Assembly (NCBI GenBank): GCA_013368795.1
Contig: JABFXX010000231.1
Span: 1 to 64,000, forward strand
DNA length: 64,000 nt
Reading direction: 5' to 3'
From: Kofleriaceae bacterium
GTDB taxonomy: Bacteria; Myxococcota_A; Polyangia; Haliangiales; Haliangiaceae
Part shown: positions 9,696-16,198 of the stretch, piece by piece
Numbering within the stretch: position 1 is the stretch's first letter
Layout: every line of letters begins with the position of its first letter
Translations under genes and position numbers: made by a program
Notes under the pieces: generated by a model
What the model was told of the DNA's origin: nothing
Databases searched by the model: none
What the model saw: the letters and a program-made list of their open reading frames with translations, nothing else

Positions 9696-10505
9696 CTACT
9701 TGCGCGCAGCCGTCTCGGACGACGATGCGGCGTCGATGATCACGGCCGCGACCTCGCGCGGCTTGGACAGCATCGACAGGTGCCCCGCCTCGAGCGAGAC
9801 CGTGATCGCCTTCGCCCGCTTGGCCATCTGGGCCTGCACTTCGGCCGAGATGAACTTGTCCTGCGTGCCGCGCACGTACCACGACGGCTTCTTCCGCCAC
9901 GCCGGATCGACCATCGGCTCGTTGAAGTTGGCCGCCGGCACCGGGCCCTGCTTCGCCGCGATCATGCGCTGCTCGAAGATCGTCAGGTCCTGCGCGAACA
10001 TCGTCGCGATCGTCTCGAACGGCAGCAGGACATAGCCGCCGCTGTCGGTCAGCAGCGTCTTGACCCACGGCGGCGGGACCTTGAACAGCGCGTTCGCGGT
10101 CTCACCCTCGTCGAGCGCGTACGCGTCGACGTAGACGAGGCGCTTCACCTTCGGGTCGTTGCCCGCCCGCGTGATCACCATTCCTCCATAGGAGTGGCCG
10201 ACCAGCACGACATCGCCGGCCTGGCGATCGATCGCGCGGGTCGTCGCCGCGATGTCGTCGGTTGCCGACGTCAGCGGCAGGTGAACGACGACGACGCTGT
10301 AGCCCTTCTGCTCGAGCTGCGGCACGACCTTGTCCCACGCCGAGCCGTCGGTCCACGCACCGTGGACGAGCACGATCGACACGGGCGGCTTCGCCGGCGC
10401 CTTCGGTTTGCCTGCGGGTCGGGCCGTACGCGACTGCGCGTAGCCGAGCGCGGGCGCGAGCACGACGGCGAGTACGACGACGAGTGCGAGCTGAACGTTC
10501 CGCAT
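9696..10505 (-). CDS. Exported alpha/beta hydrolase
   Basis: A 269-residue protein with an N-terminal signal peptide (MRNVQLALVVVLAVVLAPALGYAQ), so probably periplasmic or secreted. It has the alpha/beta-hydrolase oxyanion motif VHGAWTDGSAW and nucleophile elbow GHSYGG, resembling esterase/salicylate-esterase-like (EstC/MES) members; the substrate is unknown. Start at 10505 is fixed by the signal peptide and by a sigma-54-type promoter whose -12 C lies 14 bases upstream. A longer frame through the promoter would add an unlikely basic extension. Confidence 0.85.
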   Translation of the reverse strand: MRNVQLALVVVLAVVLAPALGYAQSRTARPAGKPKAPAKPPVSIVLVHGAWTDGSAWDKVVPQLEQKGYSVVVVHLPLTSATDDIAATTRAIDRQAGDVVLVGHSYGGMVITRAGNDPKVKRLVYVDAYALDEGETANALFKVPPPWVKTLLTDSGGYVLLPFETIATMFAQDLTIFEQRMIAAKQGPVPAANFNEPMVDPAWRKKPSWYVRGTQDKFISAEVQAQMAKRAKAITVSLEAGHLSMLSKPREVAAVIIDAASSSETAARK

Positions 10506-10517
10506 GCAGCTCGCACG

Positions 10518-10533
10518 AGCACGCGATGTGCCA
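10518..10533 (-). promoter_or_regulatory. Sigma-54-type promoter of the exported hydrolase
   Basis: Leftward TGGCACATCGCGTGCT: GG and GC with exactly ten bases between, and strong agreement with TGGCAC-N5-TTGCT. The -12 C is 14 bases from the start codon at 10505, so the predicted mRNA leader is only about two bases. No enhancer-like site was found at the usual distance; that stretch lies in the next gene. Confidence 0.55.
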
Positions 10534-10539
10534 CTGCCG

Positions 10540-11412
10540 CTACGCGATCGCCGCGGCGGGAGGGAGCCAGATGCCGACCTTCGTGCCGCGATCGGGCGAG
10601 CTCGCGATCGCGAGGTGACCGCCGGCGGCGCGAACGACGCGGTCCACGCTCGGCATGCCGAGGCCCGCACCGGCCACGCCCTGGTGCTCGACCTCGACGA
10701 CGATCCACGCGCCGGCCGGTTCCGGCTCGCTCGTCCCGACGATGCGGTAGGACGTCGACACGATCACGCGATCCTTCGGCTCGCTCGCGTCGCATGCGTT
10801 GACGACGAGGTTCAGCAGGATGCGCTCGAGGTCGGCCGCCGAGATCCGCACCGTCGGGAGAGGGTTCTCGAGCCGCGTGGTCAGGAGGACGCGCTCGTTC
10901 GTGATCGCGTGCAGCGTGACGAGCAGGTCGGCGATCACCATGTTGACGTCGAGCTCGTGCGCTGTCTGGTCGGTGTTCGCCGTCGAGATCCGGCGCAGGA
11001 TCGCCGTCAGCCGTTTGCAGCCGTCGACGAGGACTCCGGCGAGCTCGCCCGGGCTCACCGCGCTGAGCGCGTCGGCGGCGAACACCATCGGCACGAGCGC
11101 GTTGCGGGCATCGTGCGCGACGATCGACGCGATCATGCCGACCGACACGGAGTCATCGAACGCCGCGCGCAACGTCGCGAGCTCGACGGCGAGGCGGCTG
11201 ACCGCGGCGAGGTCGTCGACGGTCGCCGATGTCGACAGCCGGATCACCGTCTCGTCGTCGATCCGTACCGCGGGCTCCTGCAGGTCGTCGACCAGGTGGA
11301 CCGTCCACGGCCTCTCGGCAACGTCGGCAACCGCGAGGCCAGCGCGACCGAGTGCCTGCGCGAGGGCCGCACGCCGTGCATCGTCCGGGCACAACAACAC
11401 CACAGGCTGCAT
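10540..11412 (-). CDS. Small soluble histidine kinase-like protein
   Basis: About 290 residues. The N-terminal 100 residues resemble a degenerate receiver-like or sensor fold (QPVVLLCPDDARR). Then comes a phosphoacceptor region with IVAHDARNALVPM, an HATPase N-box NLVVNACDA, and a C-terminal G-box-like GAGLGMPSVDRVV. The partner regulator is not identified. The acceptor helix HDARNAL departs from the common HE/DLRxPL. Start is M at 11412; a start at 11436 (MYLLHLEG) is possible. It lies between the hydrolase and the AraC gene on the same strand, separated by a gap from each. Confidence 0.75.
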   Translation of the reverse strand: MQPVVLLCPDDARRAALAQALGRAGLAVADVAERPWTVHLVDDLQEPAVRIDDETVIRLSTSATVDDLAAVSRLAVELATLRAAFDDSVSVGMIASIVAHDARNALVPMVFAADALSAVSPGELAGVLVDGCKRLTAILRRISTANTDQTAHELDVNMVIADLLVTLHAITNERVLLTTRLENPLPTVRISAADLERILLNLVVNACDASEPKDRVIVSTSYRIVGTSEPEPAGAWIVVEVEHQGVAGAGLGMPSVDRVVRAAGGHLAIASSPDRGTKVGIWLPPAAAIA

Positions 11413-11483
11413 GCCTTCGAGGTGCAGCAAATACATGTTTCAAGTGGTGCCGAACGCGCCAGAAAACCGCGCGGTTCGCGCCA

Positions 11484-12500
11484 TCACCGCCGGATGCGCG
11501 CGCGCGTCGGGTTCGTGCCGGTCCACCGGCGATAGGCGCGCCGGAACCCGCTGACGTCCTCGAAGCCGAGCAGGAACGCGACCTCGGTGACCGAGACCTT
11601 GCGCGTCTGGAGCAGCCGATCCGCCATGTCTCGCCGAGCATCCTCGACGAGGACGCGGTGGGTGACGCCGAGGTCCTGGAGGTGGCGCTGCAGCGTTCGC
11701 GGCGACGAGTGGAGCGCACGCGCCGTCGCCTGCAGCGAGGGCCGGCCTCCGCGCAGCGTCCGCGTGATCGCCTGCGTCACGCGATGGAGCAGCGAGCCGG
11801 TATCCGGAAGGCGCGCGACGAGGTCCTTCATGTAGCGATCGAGGATCGCCGCGAGGCCCGGTCTGGCCGTCTTCACCGGCATCTCGAGCTGATCTGCCGC
11901 GAACACCAGCTCCGAGCTCGGACAGGAGAACCGGACGGGACAGCGAAACACCGCGCGATGCACCTTCGTATCCGACGGCGCGCGGTGCATGAACCTGACC
12001 TCGTGGATGCGGAACGTGCGGCCGACGAGCTCCCGCGCGCGCAGCACGACGAACGCGAAGAATGCCTCGGCGCGATGTCGCTCGTCGTGGACGACGCGGT
12101 GCAGGCGCGCGAACCGCCCGCTGCGCACGAGGTGGAGCTCGAGATCATCGCCGAGCAGGCGGTAGAACCTCACGATCCGCTCGATCGCGTCGTCGAGCGT
12201 CGCGCTCGCCCACAGCGCGTAGTCGAGGGCATCCATCGTGCCGATGCCCGAGCGCTCGGCGAGGTGCAGGCCGAACGCGGGGTCGTGTGATCGGAACGCG
12301 GCGAGCGCCCAGGCGCGTCGGTGAACCGCGAGCGGGATGCGACCCTCGGGATCCTCGAGGCTCGCGGGATCGATCCGGAGCTCGCGTGCGAGCGTGCCGT
12401 TGTTGACGCCACGCGTGCGGGCGTAGCGGAGGACATTGCGGGTCGCGAGGACGCTGACGGTCTGACCGTAGTCCGTCGGGCTTCTCGCGCGATTCCGCAT
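11484..12500 (-). CDS. AraC-family transcriptional regulator (ArgR/OruR-like architecture)
   Basis: A 338-residue regulator with an N-terminal arabinose-binding-like ligand domain (PF12625 type: LRYARTRGVNNGTLARELRI and GIGTMDALDYALWASATL) and a C-terminal AraC HTH domain (STRTLQRHLQDLGVTHR-like region, then VTEVAFLLGFEDVSGFRRAYRRWTG). Such proteins usually activate a nearby catabolic gene in response to a small molecule. No obvious target adjoins it, since the NudC gene upstream faces the same way, so its regulon is unknown. The initiator may be downstream of 12500, for example MSVLATRN-like codons; the domain start supports a start close to the given one. Confidence 0.85.
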   Translation of the reverse strand: MRNRARSPTDYGQTVSVLATRNVLRYARTRGVNNGTLARELRIDPASLEDPEGRIPLAVHRRAWALAAFRSHDPAFGLHLAERSGIGTMDALDYALWASATLDDAIERIVRFYRLLGDDLELHLVRSGRFARLHRVVHDERHRAEAFFAFVVLRARELVGRTFRIHEVRFMHRAPSDTKVHRAVFRCPVRFSCPSSELVFAADQLEMPVKTARPGLAAILDRYMKDLVARLPDTGSLLHRVTQAITRTLRGGRPSLQATARALHSSPRTLQRHLQDLGVTHRVLVEDARRDMADRLLQTRKVSVTEVAFLLGFEDVSGFRRAYRRWTGTNPTRARIRR

Positions 12501-12537
12501 GCGGAAACCGTGGCCCTTTCGCGCGGGCGGTGCCAGG

Positions 12538-13317
12538 TCAGCTATGGCGGCGCACGAAGTCGTCGATCAGCTCGCGTGCGATCGACAGCTTCGGCGGAAT
12601 CACGGGTAGCTCGTTCGGCGCGAACCAGCCGGCCTCGAGGATCTCCTCGGGCTCCTCGACGATGTCGCCGCCGGCCCAGCGGGCGGTGAAGCCGATCATC
12701 AGAGAGCCGGTGAACGGCCACGGCTGACTTCCGAAGTACCGGATATCGGCAACCTCGATGCCGGCCTCTTCGCGAATCTCGCGGGCGACCGTCTGCTCCA
12801 GCGTCTCGCCTACCTCGACGAATCCGGCGAGCGTGCTGAAGAACGGCATCCTCGTGCGAGCGTTGCGCGCGAGCAGGCAGCGGCCGTCCCTCTCGACGAG
12901 CACGATGACTGCCGGCGAGAGGCGAGGATATGAGGCGTGGCCGCACGCCGTGCACGTCCTCACGCGCTCGCGCGTAGACCGCGCGGTCGGCGCTCCGCAT
13001 CGTCCGCAGAACCGATGGTCGCGGTCCCACGCGGTCAGGCCGAGAGCGCGCCCGGCGATCCCGAATTCGACGTCGGTGAGAGTCCCGAACAGCTGGCGCA
13101 GCGCGACCGGTTCGGCATCAGGTGGGCCCGCATTGGGCTCGACCAGCCGGGCGAAGCACGCGGTGCCATCGAGGTCCCCGAGATAGAGCGCGTCGTCAGC
13201 GACCTCCGCTACAGGAACGGCGACGTGCGGGTTCCGCGTGACGAAGAGCGAGGCTCCCGTGATCGCGAATACTCGGCCGCGCGAGACCGACGAGGTGATG
13301 CCAGGCGTGAACGTCAC
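12538..13317 (-). CDS. nudC: NAD(+)/NADH pyrophosphatase NudC
   Basis: A 259-residue Nudix hydrolase that cleaves NAD(H) to NMN(H) plus AMP and can remove NAD caps from RNA. Four zinc-ligand cysteines (Cys104, 107, 122, 125), the Nudix box G165-x5-E171-x7-R179-E180-x2-E183-E184-x-G186 and the NudC-specific SQPWPFTGS at 197-205 are all visible. Length matches E. coli NudC (257). The start at 13317 overlaps upstream DNA that also carries hemerythrin promoter elements. Expression is probably independent of the hemerythrin gene. Confidence 0.95.
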   Translation of the reverse strand: MTFTPGITSSVSRGRVFAITGASLFVTRNPHVAVPVAEVADDALYLGDLDGTACFARLVEPNAGPPDAEPVALRQLFGTLTDVEFGIAGRALGLTAWDRDHRFCGRCGAPTARSTRERVRTCTACGHASYPRLSPAVIVLVERDGRCLLARNARTRMPFFSTLAGFVEVGETLEQTVAREIREEAGIEVADIRYFGSQPWPFTGSLMIGFTARWAGGDIVEEPEEILEAGWFAPNELPVIPPKLSIARELIDDFVRRHS

Positions 13318-13347
13318 GGGAGCCGATTACCACGCGCGAGCATTTCG

Positions 13348-13435
13348 CGCAGTGCCTGCGTCGCGTTCACCGACCCGATTGGAATGCGAATTCATTGCGC
13401 ATTTGGCGACGGTTTTCGGCGGCATGCGCCTTGAT
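13348..13435 (+). promoter_or_regulatory. Possible enhancer site and weak sigma-54-like promoter for the hemerythrin gene
   Basis: CGCAGTGCCTGCG at 13348-13360 fits the YGCAW-N3-YTGCR site but with G at the W position. CGGCATGCGCCTTGAT at 13420-13435 has -24/-12 spacing with GA instead of GC. The -12 position is 20 bases before the ATG at 13454. The site lies 60 bases from the -24 element, about three helical turns beyond the usual 31. Suggestive only. Confidence 0.3.
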
Positions 13436-13453
13436 ACGAGGCCGGGGCACAAG

Positions 13454-13885
13454 ATGGAAGAAATGCATCGGTCGGGGCCCGGTCGCATTCTGGTGGAGCT
13501 CGAGGCGCAACACGCCGAGCTACGCAAGATGATGGATCGCTGCGAGGAGAGCATCGACGAGCTCGAGCAGGGACGCATCGACGTCGCCGATATCGCGAGG
13601 GAGACCGCGCGCCTTCGCCTCGCGTTCACGGCGCACAACACGTTCGAGGAGCAGAGCCTCCGCCCGATCCTGCTCGCGAACGACGCGTTCGGTATCGTTC
13701 GCTGCGATCGGATGATCGAGGATCACATCGCAGAGCATCGCGAGCTGCGCGAGCGGATGCAGGCGGCCACCGACTCGACGGCGCACCTTCGCGATGTGAT
13801 CGAGACATTGCGCGCGCACCTCGATGCCGAGGAGCGCTACCTCCTGACCGCCAAGGTCCTCCGCGCGCACGCCGTCGGCGAGTGA
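13454..13885 (+). CDS. Hemerythrin-like HHE domain protein
   Basis: A 143-residue four-helix bundle with the di-iron ligand pattern of the HHE cation-binding family: His20 (AQHAEL), His61 and Glu65 (HNTFEE), His91/His95 (HIAEH), His122 with Glu126 (HLDAEE). Such proteins bind oxygen or handle nitric oxide and iron in many bacteria. The start at 13454 is chosen because upstream sequence is antisense to nudC and carries no conserved residues. With a globin kinase, NO reductase and cbb3 oxidase elsewhere in the window, a redox-gas role is plausible but not shown. Confidence 0.85.
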   Translation: MEEMHRSGPGRILVELEAQHAELRKMMDRCEESIDELEQGRIDVADIARETARLRLAFTAHNTFEEQSLRPILLANDAFGIVRCDRMIEDHIAEHRELRERMQAATDSTAHLRDVIETLRAHLDAEERYLLTAKVLRAHAVGE

Positions 13886-13895
13886 AAGTCTGACC

Positions 13896-14165
13896 CTAGA
13901 GGTCGGACGGGCGCCACGCCTCTTCGACGAGCAGGATCCGGCGCTTCAGCGTCTCCCACAGCGAGCTCGCCCGGTCGAGGTCATCCCAGCAGGCTGCGGA
14001 GAGCTCGATGAGGTAGATGTGGAGCTCGTCGGGCAGCCAGGACGTGAGCTGCTCCGAGACGTAGCGAAGCGTCGAGAAATCGCCGTGAGCAGCCGCCCAG
14101 TCGCCGCTCACGCAGAGCTGGCCGATCTCTCGCGCCGTGTCGTGGCTGTAGGGGAGGGCCTGCAT
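13896..14165 (-). CDS. Hypothetical 89-residue protein
   Basis: A small acidic soluble protein (MQALPYSHDTAREIGQL...) rich in Leu, Trp and Ser, predicted mostly helical. No family recognised. The start at 14165 rather than 14195 is supported by a good sigma-54-type promoter whose -12 C is 15 bases upstream. It lies between the convergent hemerythrin gene and the nucleotidyltransferase gene. The promoter between it and the latter implies separate control. Confidence 0.6.
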   Translation of the reverse strand: MQALPYSHDTAREIGQLCVSGDWAAAHGDFSTLRYVSEQLTSWLPDELHIYLIELSAACWDDLDRASSLWETLKRRILLVEEAWRPSDL

Positions 14166-14178
14166 GGACGACGAACGC

Positions 14179-14194
14179 TGCATTTCGAGGGCCA
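14179..14194 (-). promoter_or_regulatory. Sigma-54-type promoter of the 89-residue gene
   Basis: Leftward TGGCCCTCGAAATGCA, GG-N10-GC with TGCA at the -12 end. The -12 C is 15 bases upstream of ATG 14165. No clear enhancer copy was found within 70 bases. Confidence 0.5.
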
Positions 14195-14219
14195 ATCGGG
14201 AGTGGCCCTTCGCGAGCGA

Positions 14220-15140
14220 TCAACCGGCGAGCGCCAGGTCACCGCGGATGCGCTCCACGATGCGCTCGTACGCGGCGGTCCCGACGAGGCTCGCGAACAC
14301 GCGCGCGGGCGTGCCCCAGTCGCTCCAGCCACTGCCCGCGACTTGGAGCACCGCGAGGTGGTCCGCGTACGCGAGCACGTCGCGCGAGAAGCTCGACGGG
14401 TGCATGAGCCGGTAGGCCGCCTCGAGCGCGGCGAGCTCGTACACGCCGCCGATCGAGACCGCGTAGCGCTCGAGCGCCGTCGCATGCGTCGGCAGGCAGC
14501 GATGCGCGAGCTTCCAGAACGCGTTGACCGGTCCGGTCTGGATGAACGTGTTCCACAGCCCGCCGCGCCGCCACAGATCTTCGGCGATGTCAGCGCCGGG
14601 CTTCTCGCGAAACTCCGCAACCTCGAACGACGCGACGCCGAGGCGACGGCCGCAGGTGATCCAGCCGTACTCGACCTCGGGTGCGGTCGGGGTGACGCCG
14701 ACGAGCGAGATGCGATCGCGCAGCGGCCCGACCTGCGTCGACGCGAGCGCCTGGAGGATCGGCATCGGGTTCGGGATGTAGTGGTCCGAGGGCAAGAAGA
14801 TGACCCTCGCCGTCCACGACCGCGCGACGATCCGCGCGAGCGGCAGCAGCATGCCGGGCGCGGTGTCGAGGTTGAATGGTTGGACGATCAGCTCGACGCC
14901 TGGGTAACTGAACAGCTGTGCGCGGGCGATCTGTTCGTGATGAGCAGTGACGACGACCGAGATCCGATCGATCGAAGTCAGCTGCATCGCGCGTTCGACG
15001 GTGGTCTGCATCAGCGAGCGATCGCCGGCGAGCACCGCGAACTGTTTGGGCAGGTCGTATCCGTAGAGCGCTCGCGTCAGCGAGGACAGTCGACAGCCTT
15101 CACCACCCGCGAGTATCACCACGTAGGGCTGTTCGGTCAT
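14220..15140 (-). CDS. Mannose-1-phosphate guanylyltransferase-like nucleotidyltransferase
   Basis: A 306-residue sugar-phosphate nucleotidyltransferase that would make GDP-mannose or a related NDP-sugar. The N-terminal signature VILAGGEGCRLSSLTRALYG...DLPKQF (residues 8-34) matches the ManC/GMP-pyrophosphorylase type, which normally reads GGxGTRLWPLSR; here Cys16 replaces the Thr. FLPSDHYI and FREKPGADIAEDLWRRGGLWNTFI are further family blocks. It lacks the phosphomannose-isomerase domain of bifunctional ManC. Start at 15140 is unambiguous and is preceded by a strong sigma-54 promoter with paired enhancer sites. The upstream epimerase gene faces the same way but ends before the promoter. Confidence 0.85.
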   Translation of the reverse strand: MTEQPYVVILAGGEGCRLSSLTRALYGYDLPKQFAVLAGDRSLMQTTVERAMQLTSIDRISVVVTAHHEQIARAQLFSYPGVELIVQPFNLDTAPGMLLPLARIVARSWTARVIFLPSDHYIPNPMPILQALASTQVGPLRDRISLVGVTPTAPEVEYGWITCGRRLGVASFEVAEFREKPGADIAEDLWRRGGLWNTFIQTGPVNAFWKLAHRCLPTHATALERYAVSIGGVYELAALEAAYRLMHPSSFSRDVLAYADHLAVLQVAGSGWSDWGTPARVFASLVGTAAYERIVERIRGDLALAG

Positions 15141-15154
15141 GGCGGGACCGCATG

Positions 15155-15170
15155 TGCACGGTGTACGCCA
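15155..15170 (-). promoter_or_regulatory. Sigma-54 promoter of the nucleotidyltransferase
   Basis: Leftward TGGCGTACACCGTGCA with correct GG-N10-GC spacing. The -12 C is 16 bases from ATG 15140, the same distance as at ccoNO, the 36-residue gene and the NO reductase. The nearest enhancer copy begins 30 bases upstream. Confidence 0.65.
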
Positions 15171-15199
15171 GACGCAAGTACGGCTCCCGCCCGAAATTG

Positions 15200-15242
15200 C
15201 GCAAGGTCTGCGCCGAGCGGGTCCTGAAGCGCAAGACGCGCC
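15200..15242. promoter_or_regulatory. Paired enhancer sites upstream of the nucleotidyltransferase
   Basis: CGCAAGGTCTGCG (15200-15212) is a full match to YGCAW-N3-YTGCR. A second, half-conserved copy CGCAAGACGCGCC lies at 15230-15242, centres 30 bases apart. The first is identical over all 13 bases to the site at 46553-46565. Confidence 0.65.
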
Positions 15243-15246
15243 GGAT

Positions 15247-16161
15247 TCAGGGTGCGGTTCGCTCGCTCCGGTTGAACAGCTCTCGCCACCACGAGCTCGG
15301 CCAGTGGACGGCGGTGATCGGTACGAAGTCGAGCTCGCGCGCGGCGCGGGTGCCGTCGAGCACGCCGCCGAAGTGAAAGCGGTGAGGGCCGAGGAGCGGC
15401 GCCGGCACCTTGACGTCGGCGCGATGGCTGCGCGCGATCGCGCGCGAGAGCGGCAACGAATCGCGGCCGGGGATGTTGAACACGCCGACCGCCTTGCTCC
15501 GGGTCGTGAGCGCGAGCGCGTAGGCGGCATCCTCGATTGCGAGCACGTTGACGATCGGATCGAAGCCAAAGGGCCGCAGACACACGGGCGACGACAGGTA
15601 GTCCCAGAGCTGGCTGCCGACATCGGGCGCGACGATCTCGGCGCACCGCACGACCGCGATCTGGAGCCGGCTGCCGATGTGTGCGCAGATCGCGAGATCC
15701 GCCTCGACGCGATCGCGCAGCCATTGGGGCGCCTTCGGCGCGAACTCGAGCGGCGACTTCTCGTCGAGCAAGCTCGACCCGGCATTGAGCGAGTAGACCT
15801 CGCCGGAGCTGCGATACACGAGCCGCCGGATCGACGGGTGGTTCGTGCACGCGACGATCAACTCCCGGGCCGCATCGACCGCCGACGCGCCAGGCTTGCG
15901 TCCGCGCTCTGCCGTGCGCTGGTGCTGCGCGCTGTGCACCACGACTTCGATCCCGAGGTCGCGCGCGTCACTCCAGATCAGCTCGCGGAGGTTGCGCGGA
16001 CGGCTCAGATCCGCCTTCCGGTACACGACGTCGGCGTGCTCGCGTATGGGTCGCTCGCCGGTTCCCGTCGCCAGGATCGTCTCGACCTCGCCCGTCGCGA
16101 TGAGTGCCTCGACGAGCGCTGCGCCCAGTGGAGTCGTCGCCCCGGTGACCATCACACGCAT
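15247..16161 (-). CDS. NAD(P)-dependent epimerase/dehydratase-like (extended SDR) protein
   Basis: A 304-residue Rossmann protein with N-terminal VTGATTPLGAALVEAL (GxxxxxG variant of the extended-SDR dinucleotide motif), an Asp-containing VVYRKADLS segment and VYRSSGEVYS where the catalytic Ser region sits. The usual YxxxK is not apparent (WLRDRVEAD occupies the position), so it may be a non-catalytic or atypical member related to NDP-sugar epimerases. ATG 16161 has a good ribosome site GGAGG five bases upstream. It starts next to the Lon stop codon and has its own sigma-54-type promoter overlapping that stop. Confidence 0.8.
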   Translation of the reverse strand: MRVMVTGATTPLGAALVEALIATGEVETILATGTGERPIREHADVVYRKADLSRPRNLRELIWSDARDLGIEVVVHSAQHQRTAERGRKPGASAVDAARELIVACTNHPSIRRLVYRSSGEVYSLNAGSSLLDEKSPLEFAPKAPQWLRDRVEADLAICAHIGSRLQIAVVRCAEIVAPDVGSQLWDYLSSPVCLRPFGFDPIVNVLAIEDAAYALALTTRSKAVGVFNIPGRDSLPLSRAIARSHRADVKVPAPLLGPHRFHFGGVLDGTRAARELDFVPITAVHWPSSWWRELFNRSERTAP

Positions 16162-16182
16162 GGAACCTCCGGTCGTCGGACG

Positions 16183-16198
16183 AGCAAGCGATATGCCT
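16183..16198 (-). promoter_or_regulatory. Sigma-54-type promoter of the epimerase-like gene
   Basis: Leftward AGGCATATCGCTTGCT, a close fit including TTGCT. The -12 C is 23 bases from ATG 16161, leaving room for the GGAGG ribosome site. A near enhancer match, CGCATGTCTTGCC at 16221-16233, lies 23 bases upstream inside the 3' end of lon. Confidence 0.6.
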
